Source: Psychroflexus lacisalsi (GTDB lineage: Bacteria > Bacteroidota > Bacteroidia > Flavobacteriales > Flavobacteriaceae). Taken from it: 64,000 nt of DNA. A program made the position numbers and the translations under genes. Under the pieces are notes generated by a model. It ran no database searches. It saw only the letters and a program-made list of their open reading frames with translations, and was not told where the DNA came from. Shown here in pieces: positions 27,426 through 38,100 of this stretch. The stretch's first letter is position 1. Each line of letters begins with the position of its first letter. The stretch covers positions 62,001-126,000 of the forward strand of contig NZ_JAIQYZ010000002.1 in assembly GCF_020164495.1 (NCBI RefSeq), read 5' to 3'.

Positions 27426-29063
27426 TTGAATCTAAAAAATAGATTTTTCAAACTCAAAAGAGACCTCAATCGATGGTCTCTTTTGTTGTTGCTGATCTTG
27501 GCAATAGTTTCAATACCTATTTTCACTATAGGACTAAAATTATTTGATGGCCCAGGGGAAAGCTGGAGTCATATAGTAAAATATGTATTATATGACTACT
27601 TAAAAAACTCATTTTTACTTGTTCTTTTTTGCTCTATAATTGTTATCACCTTTGGAGTTGCAACAGCATGGCTAGTTTCAAGATTTGAATTTCCATTCAG
27701 AAAACAACTGGAATGGCTACTCATTTTACCTCTATCGGTTCCAGCTTATATTATGGCTTATGCCTACGCTGGAGTTTTTGGTTATTCTGGGGTATTCTCA
27801 AAGTTTATGGAAGTGATAGGTATCAATGATTTCAGAGTTGAGTTTATGAATATTTACGGTCTCTCATTTGTACTAAGCATCTCGCTCTTCCCTTATGTCT
27901 ATGTGAGCTGTAGAACTTTTTTTCTAGCTCAGGCAACCAATTTGCTAGAAGCTTCTAGAATGCTTGGCATTAGTGAATTCAAATCTTTTTTTAAACTTAT
28001 TTTTCCACTGGCACGTCCAGCTGTAATAGCAGGGTTAGTCCTAGTTCTAATGGAAGTGTTGAATGATTATGGTGCCGCAAGCTACTATGGCGTAAGTACG
28101 TTTACGACTGGCATTTTTAGATCTTGGTTTTCTCTTGGAGAACCAGAAACAGCCATCTATCTATCGGCAATCCTTTTAATCATTGTGTTTGGTTTGATTC
28201 TTATTGAAAAATGGCAGAGAAGAAAGCTCAATTATACAACACCAAAATCTTCAAAGCAAAATTACAATTCAAGGCTAAAACCAAAAATCAGCAATCAAAT
28301 TTGGTTCAGTGTTATTTGTTTTATTCCGGTTTTTCTAGGCTTCATTTTACCTGTTATACAACTTCTTATTTGGGTAAAACATACCTTTTCTAAAGTCTGG
28401 AATATTGATTTTATTTCAATCACTTTGGAAAGCTTTGGTATTGCTTTCTTAACTGCATCGGTTACGGTTTTGGTAGCTTTACTTCTACTCTTTTTTACAA
28501 AGTGGAACAAAATTGAATTACTTAAAAGTAGCTCAAAACTTGGCATACTAGGTTATGCTGTCCCTGGAATTATAATTGCTATCGGAGTTTTAATACCAAG
28601 TTTATATCTAGATAAGTGGTTGATTGAAAAAAATATCACTTCAAAGTTGATTTTAAATGCAACTTTAATAGCGCTTGTTTATGCTTATGTTATAAGATTC
28701 TTAGCCGTAGCTTATCAGCCTTTAGAATCTTCTAGTTTGAAAATTGATAGAAGTCTATCTGATTCATCAAAAGTCTTGGGAAAAGGTAACTTCAGGACTT
28801 TCTTTAAAATTGAGTTTCCACTTATAAGAACAGGATTATTGAGTGCTTTCATTCTTGTTTTTATCGATATTTTGAAGGAATTACCGCTCACGTTGATAAT
28901 GAAACCCTATGATGTCGATACACTGGCAGTTAAGGCTTTTGAATATGCTAGCGATGAAATGGTAAGCTCTGCTGCACTTCCTTCTCTTCTCATAATATTA
29001 ACGGCATTAATTCCTGCAATTTTTTTAAATAAGTTACTTTTGAAAAATGCAAGCAACTCTTAA
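27426..29063 (+). CDS. Fe(III) ABC transporter permease (fused double-domain)
   Basis: A 545-residue inner-membrane protein with two permease halves, each with its own EAA-type loop (EASRMLGISEFKSFFKLIFPLARPA in the first half, and DSSKVLGKGNFRTFFKIEFPLIR in the second). This fused FbpB/FutB-type arrangement is usual for ferric importers. The start is TTG at 27426, seven bases after the preceding stop; no suitable ATG is near. It overlaps the ATPase gene by 17 bases. Confidence 0.92.
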   Translation: MNLKNRFFKLKRDLNRWSLLLLLILAIVSIPIFTIGLKLFDGPGESWSHIVKYVLYDYLKNSFLLVLFCSIIVITFGVATAWLVSRFEFPFRKQLEWLLILPLSVPAYIMAYAYAGVFGYSGVFSKFMEVIGINDFRVEFMNIYGLSFVLSISLFPYVYVSCRTFFLAQATNLLEASRMLGISEFKSFFKLIFPLARPAVIAGLVLVLMEVLNDYGAASYYGVSTFTTGIFRSWFSLGEPETAIYLSAILLIIVFGLILIEKWQRRKLNYTTPKSSKQNYNSRLKPKISNQIWFSVICFIPVFLGFILPVIQLLIWVKHTFSKVWNIDFISITLESFGIAFLTASVTVLVALLLLFFTKWNKIELLKSSSKLGILGYAVPGIIIAIGVLIPSLYLDKWLIEKNITSKLILNATLIALVYAYVIRFLAVAYQPLESSSLKIDRSLSDSSKVLGKGNFRTFFKIEFPLIRTGLLSAFILVFIDILKELPLTLIMKPYDVDTLAVKAFEYASDEMVSSAALPSLLIILTALIPAIFLNKLLLKNASNS

Positions 29064-30042
29064 TATATCTAACTTATCGAAGTCTTATGACCAGGGAAAG
29101 GTCAAAGCTCTGGAGAAGATATCTTTTTTTGTCAATAAAGGAGATATCTGCGCAGTTGTTGGTGAAAGCGGAAGTGGTAAAACGACTCTAATCCGATTAA
29201 TTGCTGGTTTGGAAGAATTAGACAATGGAGAAATCTTCATAGAAGACCAACTTGTAGCTTCCATCAAAAAAAATATTGCACCAGAAAAAAGAGATGTTGG
29301 GATGGTATTTCAAGAATATGCCTTGTTCCCTCACCTTTCTGTTTTAGAGAATGTGATTTACGGCATTAAAAAATCGAAAACCAAAAAAGATGTTGCTTTA
29401 GAAACGCTAGACCTTGTTGGTTTGAAAGGTTTTGAAAAACGTTATCCTCATGAATTGTCTGGAGGGCAACAACAAAGAGTTGCATTAGCAAGAGCTCTGG
29501 CTCCCAAACCGTCTGTCTTGATCTTGGATGAACCTTTTAGTAACTTGGATGCCATGATGAGGCACAGGCTTAGAAATGAAGTTTTCAATATTATAAAAAA
29601 AACTGGTGTAACCGCTATTTTTGTTACTCATGATACCCAGGATGCCTTAGCAGTAGCAGATGAAATTCTGATTCTTCAGAATGGCAGATTAGTACAAAAG
29701 GATGAAGCTTCAGCTTTGTATAAAAAACCACAATCTATATACGTTGCTTCATTGTTCGGAAATACAGTTCAACTTAATAAAGGTTTACAGACTGCATTCA
29801 AATGCCCGCTAAAAGAGGATTGTTGCCATGCCATAAGGAATGAAAATCTTACTGTAAATCAAGATTGTGATTATGTTTCTGAAGCTGAAATACTCAAAAG
29901 AACTTTTCTAGGAACACACTCACAACTGCTCCTCAAACTTGATAATGGAGAACATCTCACGGTTGTTACAAATGAGCCTGTTTTGGGTAAAACCATTAAG
30001 ATAGGTTTCAATTCAAAGGATGTTTTGGCATTCGATGAATAG
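29047..30042 (+). CDS. Fe(III) ABC transporter ATP-binding protein
   Basis: A 331-residue ATPase. Walker A GESGSGKT is at residues 39-46, the Q-loop in GMVFQEYALFPHLSV, the signature LSGGQQQRVALARAL, Walker B VLILDEP and the H-loop FVTHD. A C-terminal domain of about 100 residues resembles the TOBE-like regulatory domain of FbpC; it carries an unusual Cys-rich KCPLKEDCCH stretch. It overlaps the permease gene by 17 bases and ends the operon. Confidence 0.93.
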   Translation: MQATLNISNLSKSYDQGKVKALEKISFFVNKGDICAVVGESGSGKTTLIRLIAGLEELDNGEIFIEDQLVASIKKNIAPEKRDVGMVFQEYALFPHLSVLENVIYGIKKSKTKKDVALETLDLVGLKGFEKRYPHELSGGQQQRVALARALAPKPSVLILDEPFSNLDAMMRHRLRNEVFNIIKKTGVTAIFVTHDTQDALAVADEILILQNGRLVQKDEASALYKKPQSIYVASLFGNTVQLNKGLQTAFKCPLKEDCCHAIRNENLTVNQDCDYVSEAEILKRTFLGTHSQLLLKLDNGEHLTVVTNEPVLGKTIKIGFNSKDVLAFDE

Positions 30043-31419
30043 CTATTGACCCCTAAAGAATATCACTGTACTTATCGTTTTTAGAATAATTCTTAAATCC
30101 AAGAAAATACTTCTGTGCTTAATGTAGTAAAGATCATATTGAAGCTTTTCAATCATATCCTCATCTGAATTTGCGTATTTGGAATTCACCTGAGCCCACC
30201 CAGTAAGACCAGGTTTTATAATTTGCCTAACTTCATAAAATGGTATTTTTTCTGAAAGTGTTTTAACAAACTCTGGGCGTTCCGGCCTTGGGCCGATCAA
30301 ACTCATATCCCCTTTTAGCACATTAAAAAACTGAGGAAGTTCATCAAGTCGGCTTCTTCTTAAAAAATTCCCGAATTTGGTGATTCTTACATCCCCTCTT
30401 GAAGCAAGTTGTGCTCCATTAGTCTCAGCATTTTTGATCATGGATCTGAATTTGATTATATGAAATTCCTTCCCTGATTTCCCTAACCTTAATTGCTTAT
30501 AGAAAACACCACCCCTATTTCCTATTAAGTTTCCAAGTAATATTAATGGTAGTACGACAATCCCAAAGACCAAACCAATTAAACTCATTAAAATATCGAC
30601 TATTCTATGGTATAAAAGGTAAAGTCGATTCTGATTGCTTCTACTAAAAGGGAAGTAAAAATAAAAGTCGTTGTTGATATATTGAATAGGCACTTTACTG
30701 GTGATTTCTTCATAAACATGCGCGTAGGCTTTAATAGGAAATCCTGTCTTAAGAAGAGGTGTCAAAGCCTGGTAAAGCTCGGAGCTCAAACCATCAATGG
30801 AATTTGCGACTACAATCTCCCCTACTTTACGGCTCTGGACAACATCTTGCAGATCGCTAAGTTTGTAAGCTTCAAAATTGACAGATGTCCTTTCTTTCGT
30901 ACTTATAAACCCTCTAATTTCATAATTAGGATCATTTGATAACAAATCGTTTCCGATTTTATCAATATCAACATCATCACCAACGATCAAAACTCTTTTA
31001 AAAAATCTAGGAGAAGCGATTAAGCCTATGTAAAGGAATCTCCAAACCAATAGAGTAAAAAGAATTATTCCAAAAAAATAAATGATTTGAAATCGGTTAT
31101 CTGGAAGTGGGGGAGAAAAAATAGGGGTAAGTAGAAAAAATAAGGTAACAAGTAAACTAGTGAACACTACATTTTTCACTGTTGCCTTTCTGGACTCAGC
31201 TTTTTGCAAATCATAAATTTCGAAGACAGTCCCAAACAATAAAATGTAAAAACCCAGGGTGACCAACCAGGTCCAGACATTGTCTTTGAATGGAAAATAA
31301 GTGAACGAAGAACTTTCTGTAGCAATATAGAGGGCGAGCCAAACAAAAACCACATCAAAAATTCTAAGTAGTATTTTTCTCTCAGAAATCTCAAAATGGG
31401 TAGCTTGATTAATTTTCAT
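30043..31419 (-). CDS. Undecaprenyl-phosphate sugar phosphotransferase (exopolysaccharide initiation)
   Basis: A 458-residue polyprenyl glycosylphosphotransferase. Four N-terminal membrane segments, a nucleotide-binding-like middle domain (VLIVGDDVDIDKIG), one more membrane segment (about 265-290), and the catalytic C-terminal domain with KQLRLGKSGKEFHIIKFRSM, DELPQFFNVLKGDMSLIGPRP and KPGLTGWAQVNSKY. This is the WcaJ/CpsE type that loads the first sugar phosphate on undecaprenyl phosphate. No other polysaccharide genes are near, so it acts here as a solitary gene. Its stop codon abuts the convergent ABC ATPase gene. Confidence 0.92.
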   Translation of the reverse strand: MKINQATHFEISERKILLRIFDVVFVWLALYIATESSSFTYFPFKDNVWTWLVTLGFYILLFGTVFEIYDLQKAESRKATVKNVVFTSLLVTLFFLLTPIFSPPLPDNRFQIIYFFGIILFTLLVWRFLYIGLIASPRFFKRVLIVGDDVDIDKIGNDLLSNDPNYEIRGFISTKERTSVNFEAYKLSDLQDVVQSRKVGEIVVANSIDGLSSELYQALTPLLKTGFPIKAYAHVYEEITSKVPIQYINNDFYFYFPFSRSNQNRLYLLYHRIVDILMSLIGLVFGIVVLPLILLGNLIGNRGGVFYKQLRLGKSGKEFHIIKFRSMIKNAETNGAQLASRGDVRITKFGNFLRRSRLDELPQFFNVLKGDMSLIGPRPERPEFVKTLSEKIPFYEVRQIIKPGLTGWAQVNSKYANSDEDMIEKLQYDLYYIKHRSIFLDLRIILKTISTVIFFRGQ

Positions 31420-31508
31420 AATTCAGGATGAACAGACAAATTTATAAAATATCCAGATGAATACTCGATGAACTATTTCTTTATATTTTTAGTTTGCTAG
31501 AATTTCTT

Positions 31509-31537
31509 TTGAGGGCTTCAATTTTAAAGTAAATTTG
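31509..31537 (+). promoter_or_regulatory. Promoter of lnt
   Basis: TTG (31509-31511), an 18-base gap and TAAATTTG (31530-31537). Transcription should start a few bases after 31540, which argues against the in-frame TTG at 31535 as the start codon. Confidence 0.6.
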
Positions 31538-31552
31538 AAAAAAAAATTGAGT

Positions 31553-33130
31553 TTGAAAAACATACTTTTAGCCTTAGCATCTGGATTTTTATTAGCATTA
31601 AGTTGGCCTACAAGCGGTTTTAGCCCTTTAAGTTTTATCGGATTTGTGCCACTTCTACTTGCTGAATTTGACATTAGGAAAGATAATTTTAAGAAAAAAA
31701 ACTTGAGAACCTTTGGTTATGCTTACTTCAGCTTCTTAATTTGGAATATTGTAACGACTTATTGGCTATACTACTCTACTCCCTTCGGTGGGATTTTTGC
31801 TATTCTCGCAAACTCTCTATTGATGAGCTTGGTTTTTCTGATTTATCATATTATAGCTAAAAAAGTTGCTTTTACAGCAGCATCGTCATTTTTCGTTGCC
31901 TTGTGGCTTAGCTTTGAAAAACTTCACCTGGGTTGGGAATTCTCATGGCCCTGGCTAAATCTAGGTAATGTCTTTGCAAATGATATCAATCTCATCCAGT
32001 GGTATGAATACACTGGGACTTTTGGCGGAAGTCTTTGGATCTTGATTTCTAATTTCATACTCTTTAAGGGTATTTTGCTCTACATTCAGCATAAAGATAA
32101 AGGGATACTAATTCGCACAGGACTAAGATTTATACTCATAATTGGATTACCTATTATCGTTAGTCTTATAATAAAGCCTGAAATAAATTCAGAAAATACT
32201 ATTGAGACTTTAGTTCTTCAGCCTAATGTTGACCCTTATGCTGAAAAATACACAACAGATGATAAAGGAATTTCTAAAAGCCTACTAGAGCTTACCAAAC
32301 CTTTCCTCAATGAGAAGGAGCAACTCCTCATAGCTCCAGAAACGGTTTTTGCTGAAGGTGTTGATATAAAAAACTATAGATTTTCTCAAGCCAGGAAATT
32401 TTCTCAGCAACTTTTTGCACAAAACGAGAAACTCAACATTTTATATGGCATATCAATGTATGAAATTTTGCGTGATAAGACTCAGTTGTCACCACAAAGT
32501 AATTTTTTAAGAGAAGGTATTTGGTTCAATGATTACAATAGTGCAGTATTCGAAAGAAAAGATACTGAACAGGAGTTTTACCATAAGTCAAAATTGGTCG
32601 TGGGAGTAGAAAACTTTCCTTATCAATCTACTCTAAAGCCGTTACTGGGAGATATTATGATAGATCTTGGCGGCACCGTTGCTATGAAAACCACTCAAGA
32701 TGAAAGAAGCGTTTTTGAATTGAATAATGGTTCCGTCGTTGCCCCTATTATTTGTTATGAGTCGGTATATGGTGAATTTGTAAACGGATATGTATCTAAC
32801 GGAGCGAATGCATTAGTTATCATCACAAACGATGCGTGGTGGGAAGAAACTCAAGGGCATAAACAACATTGGAGTTATGCAAGATTGAGAGCTATTGAAA
32901 CAAGACGAGCGGTTGCCAGAAGTGCGAATACTGGAATATCTGGCTTTATAGATAAGGATGGGACCATTCTTGAAAAATCAAAATACGATGAGAAAACTAT
33001 TTTAAAATACGATTTACCACTATATGAGGGGAAAACGTTCTACGTAAATTCTGGTGATTATATCCCCAGAATTTCAAATTTCCTAGCCTTATTCATATTT
33101 CTGTTTGCAGTAACAAGAAGGAGAAAATAA
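31553..33130 (+). CDS. lnt: Apolipoprotein N-acyltransferase
   Basis: It adds the third acyl chain to lipoproteins in the inner membrane. About six N-terminal membrane segments are followed by a nitrilase-type domain with the catalytic Glu in IAPETVF (E263), Lys in YHKSKLV (K345) and Cys in ICYESVYGE (C401), and a last membrane segment. I chose the TTG at 31553 (MKNILLALASG) because the -7 box of the promoter covers the earlier TTG at 31535; the TTG at 31547 is also possible. The length of about 525 is normal. Many lipoprotein substrates are encoded in this window. Confidence 0.92.
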   Translation: MKNILLALASGFLLALSWPTSGFSPLSFIGFVPLLLAEFDIRKDNFKKKNLRTFGYAYFSFLIWNIVTTYWLYYSTPFGGIFAILANSLLMSLVFLIYHIIAKKVAFTAASSFFVALWLSFEKLHLGWEFSWPWLNLGNVFANDINLIQWYEYTGTFGGSLWILISNFILFKGILLYIQHKDKGILIRTGLRFILIIGLPIIVSLIIKPEINSENTIETLVLQPNVDPYAEKYTTDDKGISKSLLELTKPFLNEKEQLLIAPETVFAEGVDIKNYRFSQARKFSQQLFAQNEKLNILYGISMYEILRDKTQLSPQSNFLREGIWFNDYNSAVFERKDTEQEFYHKSKLVVGVENFPYQSTLKPLLGDIMIDLGGTVAMKTTQDERSVFELNNGSVVAPIICYESVYGEFVNGYVSNGANALVIITNDAWWEETQGHKQHWSYARLRAIETRRAVARSANTGISGFIDKDGTILEKSKYDEKTILKYDLPLYEGKTFYVNSGDYIPRISNFLALFIFLFAVTRRRK

Positions 33131-33131
33131 A

Positions 33132-33860
33132 CTAGTCTTTAGACTGCAGAGCAATTGACACTAGTATGTAAATGAAAATTATGAGAGGAATTGCTACAAA
33201 CTGAAGCAAAACCAGAGTTACTATAGAAAAAATAACAATAAAATATCTAAACCAATTTTCTTTAAAGTTTAAGTTTTTGAATTTCAAGGCGAATAATTTT
33301 AATTCTGCATTGAGTAATAAAACGCTAAGTAGTGAAATAAAAACAAGAACGTAAGTGTTTTCAATCAAGGGAATTAGGAAAGATTCTGGGTGGTATTCCA
33401 ATATAAGTCCTAAACTTAAAATCAATAACGCATTGGCAGGTGTTGGCAAACCTATAAAACTTTCGGTTTGCCGCTCGTCAATATTAAATTTGGCCAACCT
33501 GTAGGCAGAACCGAGTGTAATGATTAATCCTATAAAAATCATCCAATTTACCTCTGAAGACAGAAAGTCCAAATCCATAGAAGAATCCATAGATTTTAAT
33601 AAAAGCTGACACATTACAATTCCTGGAACCAAACCACTTGTGACCATATCTGCTAAGGAATCTAATTGTAAGCCTAAATCACTTTTCACATCCAAAGCTC
33701 TGGCAGCCAGGCCATCGAAAAAATCAAAAAAAATACCAAAGCCAACAAACAGAGTCGCAGCTCCTAAATCGCCTTGCACTGCAAGTACAGCAGCAACACT
33801 CCCGGAGAGTAAATTTAAAAGGGTTATAAAGTTTGGGATTTGTCTTTTAATCAATGACAT
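33132..33860 (-). CDS. pssA: CDP-diacylglycerol--serine O-phosphatidyltransferase
   Basis: A 242-residue membrane enzyme making phosphatidylserine, the precursor of phosphatidylethanolamine. The CDP-alcohol phosphotransferase signature is complete: DG at the start of DGLAAR, then Gly and two Asp in GLQLDSLAD with the family spacing. The start MSLIKRQIPNFITLLN at 33860 is typical. The frame stays open for 95 more codons upstream, but that part runs through the divergent PorV-like gene and has no signal or domain character. Confidence 0.92.
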   Translation of the reverse strand: MSLIKRQIPNFITLLNLLSGSVAAVLAVQGDLGAATLFVGFGIFFDFFDGLAARALDVKSDLGLQLDSLADMVTSGLVPGIVMCQLLLKSMDSSMDLDFLSSEVNWMIFIGLIITLGSAYRLAKFNIDERQTESFIGLPTPANALLILSLGLILEYHPESFLIPLIENTYVLVFISLLSVLLLNAELKLFALKFKNLNFKENWFRYFIVIFSIVTLVLLQFVAIPLIIFIYILVSIALQSKD

Positions 33861-33927
33861 AAAGTTGAATATTTTCACACAATAAGAAATAGCAAAATAA
33901 GTTTTAATATTATTAATTGTAGCATAT

Positions 33928-35016
33928 TTGCTCAAAATAATTACAAGATTGAAGAGGCTTACCTTCATATTAATATCGTTTTCTACATTTTTTGCTTTTT
34001 CACAGACAGCAAAGTATTCCAACGAATTCTTGAACATTGGTGTGGATGCCGCTTCTTTTGGAATGGCAAACGCTGTAACAGCTACTACGAGTGATGTGAA
34101 TTCTGGATATTGGAATCCAGCTGGTTTAGTACATCTGGAAGACAATCAAGTTTCTGCAATGCATGCTAACTATTTTGCAAACATAGCCACTTACAATTAT
34201 GTTGCAGGCGCGATGCCCATCGACAGCAAAAGTGCTGTGGGGTTTAGTATTATCCGCTTTGGTGTGGACGACATCTTAAACACTACACAATTAATTGATG
34301 ATCAAGGCAATATCGACTACAACAGAATAAGTTTATTTTCAACTGCAGACTATGCTTTTACCTTATCTTATGCTAGGAATTTACCTTTGGAGGGATTTTC
34401 ATATGGTGTAAATGCTAAAGTAATAAGAAGAGTTATCGGTGATTTTGCACAAGCTTGGGGGTTTGGCTTTGACGCGGGGATCCAATTTCAAAAAAACTCT
34501 TGGTACTTTGGAATAATGGCAAGGGACATTACAACTACCTACAATACCTGGACTTTTGATGATTCTGAATTAGCTACAATTCAAAATGCAATAGAAGGAC
34601 AAAACCAGTCAGCACCAGAAGCCTCTGAAATCACTTTGCCGAAACTTCAAATTGGAATTGCGAGAAAAACTGCAATTACAAGAGATTTTGACTTGAATAC
34701 TTCTTTAAATCTCGACATGAGATTTGCACAAACAAACGACGTTATCTCTTCTGGTACATTGAGTGCTACCCCTGCATTCGGTTTTGAAGTAGGCTATATG
34801 AATTTAGTTTATCTACGTGGTGGTGTTGGTAACTTTCAAAATCTGGAACAACTTGGAGGAAACGGTACTGAGCTTGGCTTTCAACCCAACTTTGGAGTTG
34901 GCTTCAAGTATAAAGGCATACAAATTGACTATGCCCTTACCGATATAGGCGACCAAAGTCTTGCTTTATATTCCAATGTTTTCTCTTTAAAATTGGATTG
35001 GTCAATATTTAGATGA
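33928..35016 (+). CDS. PorV/PorQ-family outer membrane protein
   Basis: A 362-residue protein with a signal peptide (start TTG at 33928, cleavage after FAFSQ) and an outer-membrane beta-barrel. The segment FLNIGVDAASFGMANAVTATTSDVNSGYWNPAGL is the hallmark of the PorV/PorQ family related to FadL barrels; PorV itself is a type IX secretion shuttle. Here it precedes a SusC/SusD pair by 153 bases, with a promoter in between. A 3' remnant of a second copy lies at 46466-46726 and 48490-48690. Whether it serves type IX secretion or the SusCD system cannot be read from the sequence. Confidence 0.82.
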   Translation: MLKIITRLKRLTFILISFSTFFAFSQTAKYSNEFLNIGVDAASFGMANAVTATTSDVNSGYWNPAGLVHLEDNQVSAMHANYFANIATYNYVAGAMPIDSKSAVGFSIIRFGVDDILNTTQLIDDQGNIDYNRISLFSTADYAFTLSYARNLPLEGFSYGVNAKVIRRVIGDFAQAWGFGFDAGIQFQKNSWYFGIMARDITTTYNTWTFDDSELATIQNAIEGQNQSAPEASEITLPKLQIGIARKTAITRDFDLNTSLNLDMRFAQTNDVISSGTLSATPAFGFEVGYMNLVYLRGGVGNFQNLEQLGGNGTELGFQPNFGVGFKYKGIQIDYALTDIGDQSLALYSNVFSLKLDWSIFR

Positions 35017-35109
35017 TTTCTAAATAGCTTTAACCCTCTCTTGCTCAGGGCAATATTTATAAAAACATAGTAACTGTTTAAAAAGTCATAAAGTTTTAAC
35101 CTTATAGGC

Positions 35110-35153
35110 TTGTTAAAAGTTTTTGTGTCCTTTAGTTTCGTCGCCGGCTAATT
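35110..35153 (+). promoter_or_regulatory. Promoter and GGCTAATT box of susC copy 1
   Basis: TTGTTAA (35110-35116), TAGTTTCG (35133-35140, a near-consensus -7 box) and GGCTAATT (35146-35153). Start-to-start distances are 23 and 13 bases, the same as at the other two susC genes. The ATG follows 16 bases after the box. Confidence 0.6.
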
Positions 35154-35169
35154 CAAAAAAAACTAACAA

Positions 35170-38100
35170 ATGAAACAAAATGCAAATTGGATCTTTTTAT
35201 TCGTTTTCGCTCTCATCTCACAAGTGAGTTTTGCGCAGAATCAAGAAGTGACAGGAACTGTAGTTGACAACACTGGATTACCCTTACCAGGTGTTAACGT
35301 AATTGAAAAGGGAACAACAAATGGTACTCAGACCAACTTTGATGGAGAATTTACCCTACAAGTTGATAATGATGCTATTCTTGTATTTTCCTACCTAGGA
35401 ATGAAAGAACAACAAGTTACTGTCGGGAACAAAACAAGCCTTGACATTACATTACAACCTGATACAGGTCAACTTGATGAAGTCGTTGTGACTGCTTTGG
35501 GTATCAAAAGAGAGAAAAAATCTTTAGGTTACGCAACGCAAGAAGTCGGAGGAAATGAGGTCTCTGATGTAGCAACACAAAACTTCACAAATGCTTTATC
35601 TGGAAAAGTTGCTGGTCTTAAGGTAAAATCTTCTGGTACCATGGGAGGTTCTACAAATGTAGTAATAAGAGGAAATGCTTCATTAACAGGAAGTAACCAA
35701 GCCTTATTTGTAGTAGATGGCACGCCAATCATAAACCAAAACTCAAATACTAATGCCCAAAGAACAGGTGGTGGAGGTTATGATTATGGTAATGCCGCTG
35801 CAGATATAAATCCAGATGACATTGAATCTATAAATGTCTTAAGAGGTGCTGCTGCTTCTGCTCTTTATGGAGAGAGAGCAGCTAATGGTGTCATCATTAT
35901 CGAAACTAAAAGAGGACAAAAAAACAAAGGTATAGGCGTAACAGTAAGATCTTCTGTGATGTTCTCTAATGCGGATGATGAAACTTTACCTAACTACCAG
36001 CAAAAGTATGGAGCTGGATATGGCCCATACTATCAATCTGAAGATGGGTATTTTAATCTTTCTGATGTCAATGGTGATGGTGTTTTAGATGAAACAACAC
36101 CTTTTACAGAAGACGCCTCTTTTGGTGCGGCCTTTGATCCTGACAGAATGATCTACCAGTGGAATTCTATATATCCAGAATTGGACACATATCAACAAGC
36201 TTCACCTTGGGATGCTGCAGAATATACTCCAAATGATATCTGGGAAACAGGTTATACTATGATCAATTCTGTTGCTTTAGATGGTGGAACTGATAAAAGT
36301 ACATACAGAGTTGGGTTCACAAATTTAGACCAAGAAGGAGCCTTACCAAATAGTAGCATTACTCGTAACAACATCAAATTTTCAGCATCTCATGATCTGA
36401 CTGATAAATTCAGTGTAAATTCTAATTTCAACTTTATCAAAACAGATGGAAAAGGAAGATATGGAACTGGTTATGATGCTTTGAATGTTATGCAGTCATT
36501 TAGACAATGGAATCAATCTAACGTTGATTTATACAAACAAAGAGATGCATATTTTGCTACTGGAAGTAATATCACTTGGAATCCAAACGGCCCAAATAAT
36601 TTAACTCCAATCTATACAGATAATCCATATTTTACCAGATATGAAAATTATCAAACAGACACTAGAAATCGCTACTTTGGAAATATCAATTTGAATTACC
36701 AAATCAGTGATGTATTTAGTGTTTTAGGACGTTTCACGTTTGACACATACAGTGAACTTCAAGAAGAGCGTAAAAATGTTGGATCTGTTGGAGTTTCAGG
36801 ATATTCAAGATTTGATAACAGAGTAGCTGAATACAATTATGATTTAATTTTAAATTTCAATAAAGATTTAACTGATGACTTAAATTTAGATGGGAATGTT
36901 GGTTTCAATTTGAGAAGAAATGAGCAATCATCTATAAGAGCATCCACCAATGGAGGATTAAATGCACCTGACTTTTTTGCCTTGAGCAATAGTAAAGATC
37001 CGCTAAATCCACCATCAGAATATGAAGCAGACCAAATGCTCGACGGTATATTTGCCAGAGCAAGTTTAGGTTACTTGAACACATATTACATGGAAGCTAC
37101 CATGAGAAGAGACAGGTCTTCTACTTTACCAAGCTCTGATAATACTTATTATTATCCATCAATTTCAACAAGTGTTTTATTATCAAACATCATTGATAAG
37201 GATTGGTTGAGTTTTGCGAAATTTAGAGCTAACTATGCACAAGTAGGAAGTGGAACAGACCCTTACAGAGTTTTTAATACTTACCTAGTCTCAGCGCCAT
37301 TTGATGGTCAAGGTGTTGCAAGTTTGAATGGAACTCTTAATAATCTTGAATTAAAATCTGAAACTTCAAAATCATTTGAAGTAGGTTTAGAATCAAGCTT
37401 TATAGATAATAGATTAAGTGTAGATTTTTCATACTATAACACCAGAACAGAAGATCAAATTACTCCTGTTCCTGTTTCTAATGCCACAGGTTATACTAGA
37501 AAACTTTTAAACGCAGGGGAAATAGAAAACAAAGGTTTTGAAGTTCTTCTTAGTGGTAAGCCATTACAAATGGATGATTTCAATTGGAATGTTAGCGTAA
37601 ACTGGTCTAGAAATAGAAATGAAGTGATAAGCCTTACAGATGGAGTAGACAATCTTCAACTGGCAAGCCTACAAGGAGGAGTTTCAATTAATGCAGCTCC
37701 AGGTCAACCATATGGAGCTATAAGAGGTACTGATTATGTTTACGACGATAATGGAAGTAAAATCGTAAATAGTGACGGTTATTACGAAACAACAGATTCC
37801 AATAATAATGTGATTGGAAATATTCAACCAGACTGGAATGCAGGTATAACAAACTCGTTTAGGTATAAAAATTTCAGATTTAGTTTCTTGATTGATATTC
37901 AAGAAGGAGGAGATATCTTTTCATTGGATACTTGGTACGGAATGGCTACAGGAGTTTATGATGTCACAGCAGGTATAAATGATCTTGGAAACGAAATGAG
38001 AGCACCATTAACCGGTGGAGCTGATAGTGGTGGTATAATTTTACCAGGTGTAAATGCGGATGGATCTCAAAACGAAACGAGAGTTCCTTTTGATACCTAT

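Noticed and set aside
33861-34145. A 95-codon in-frame extension upstream of pssA on the minus strand
   Set aside because: It runs antisense through the start of the PorV-like gene and has no signal or domain character; the ATG at 33860 gives the normal PssA N-terminus.
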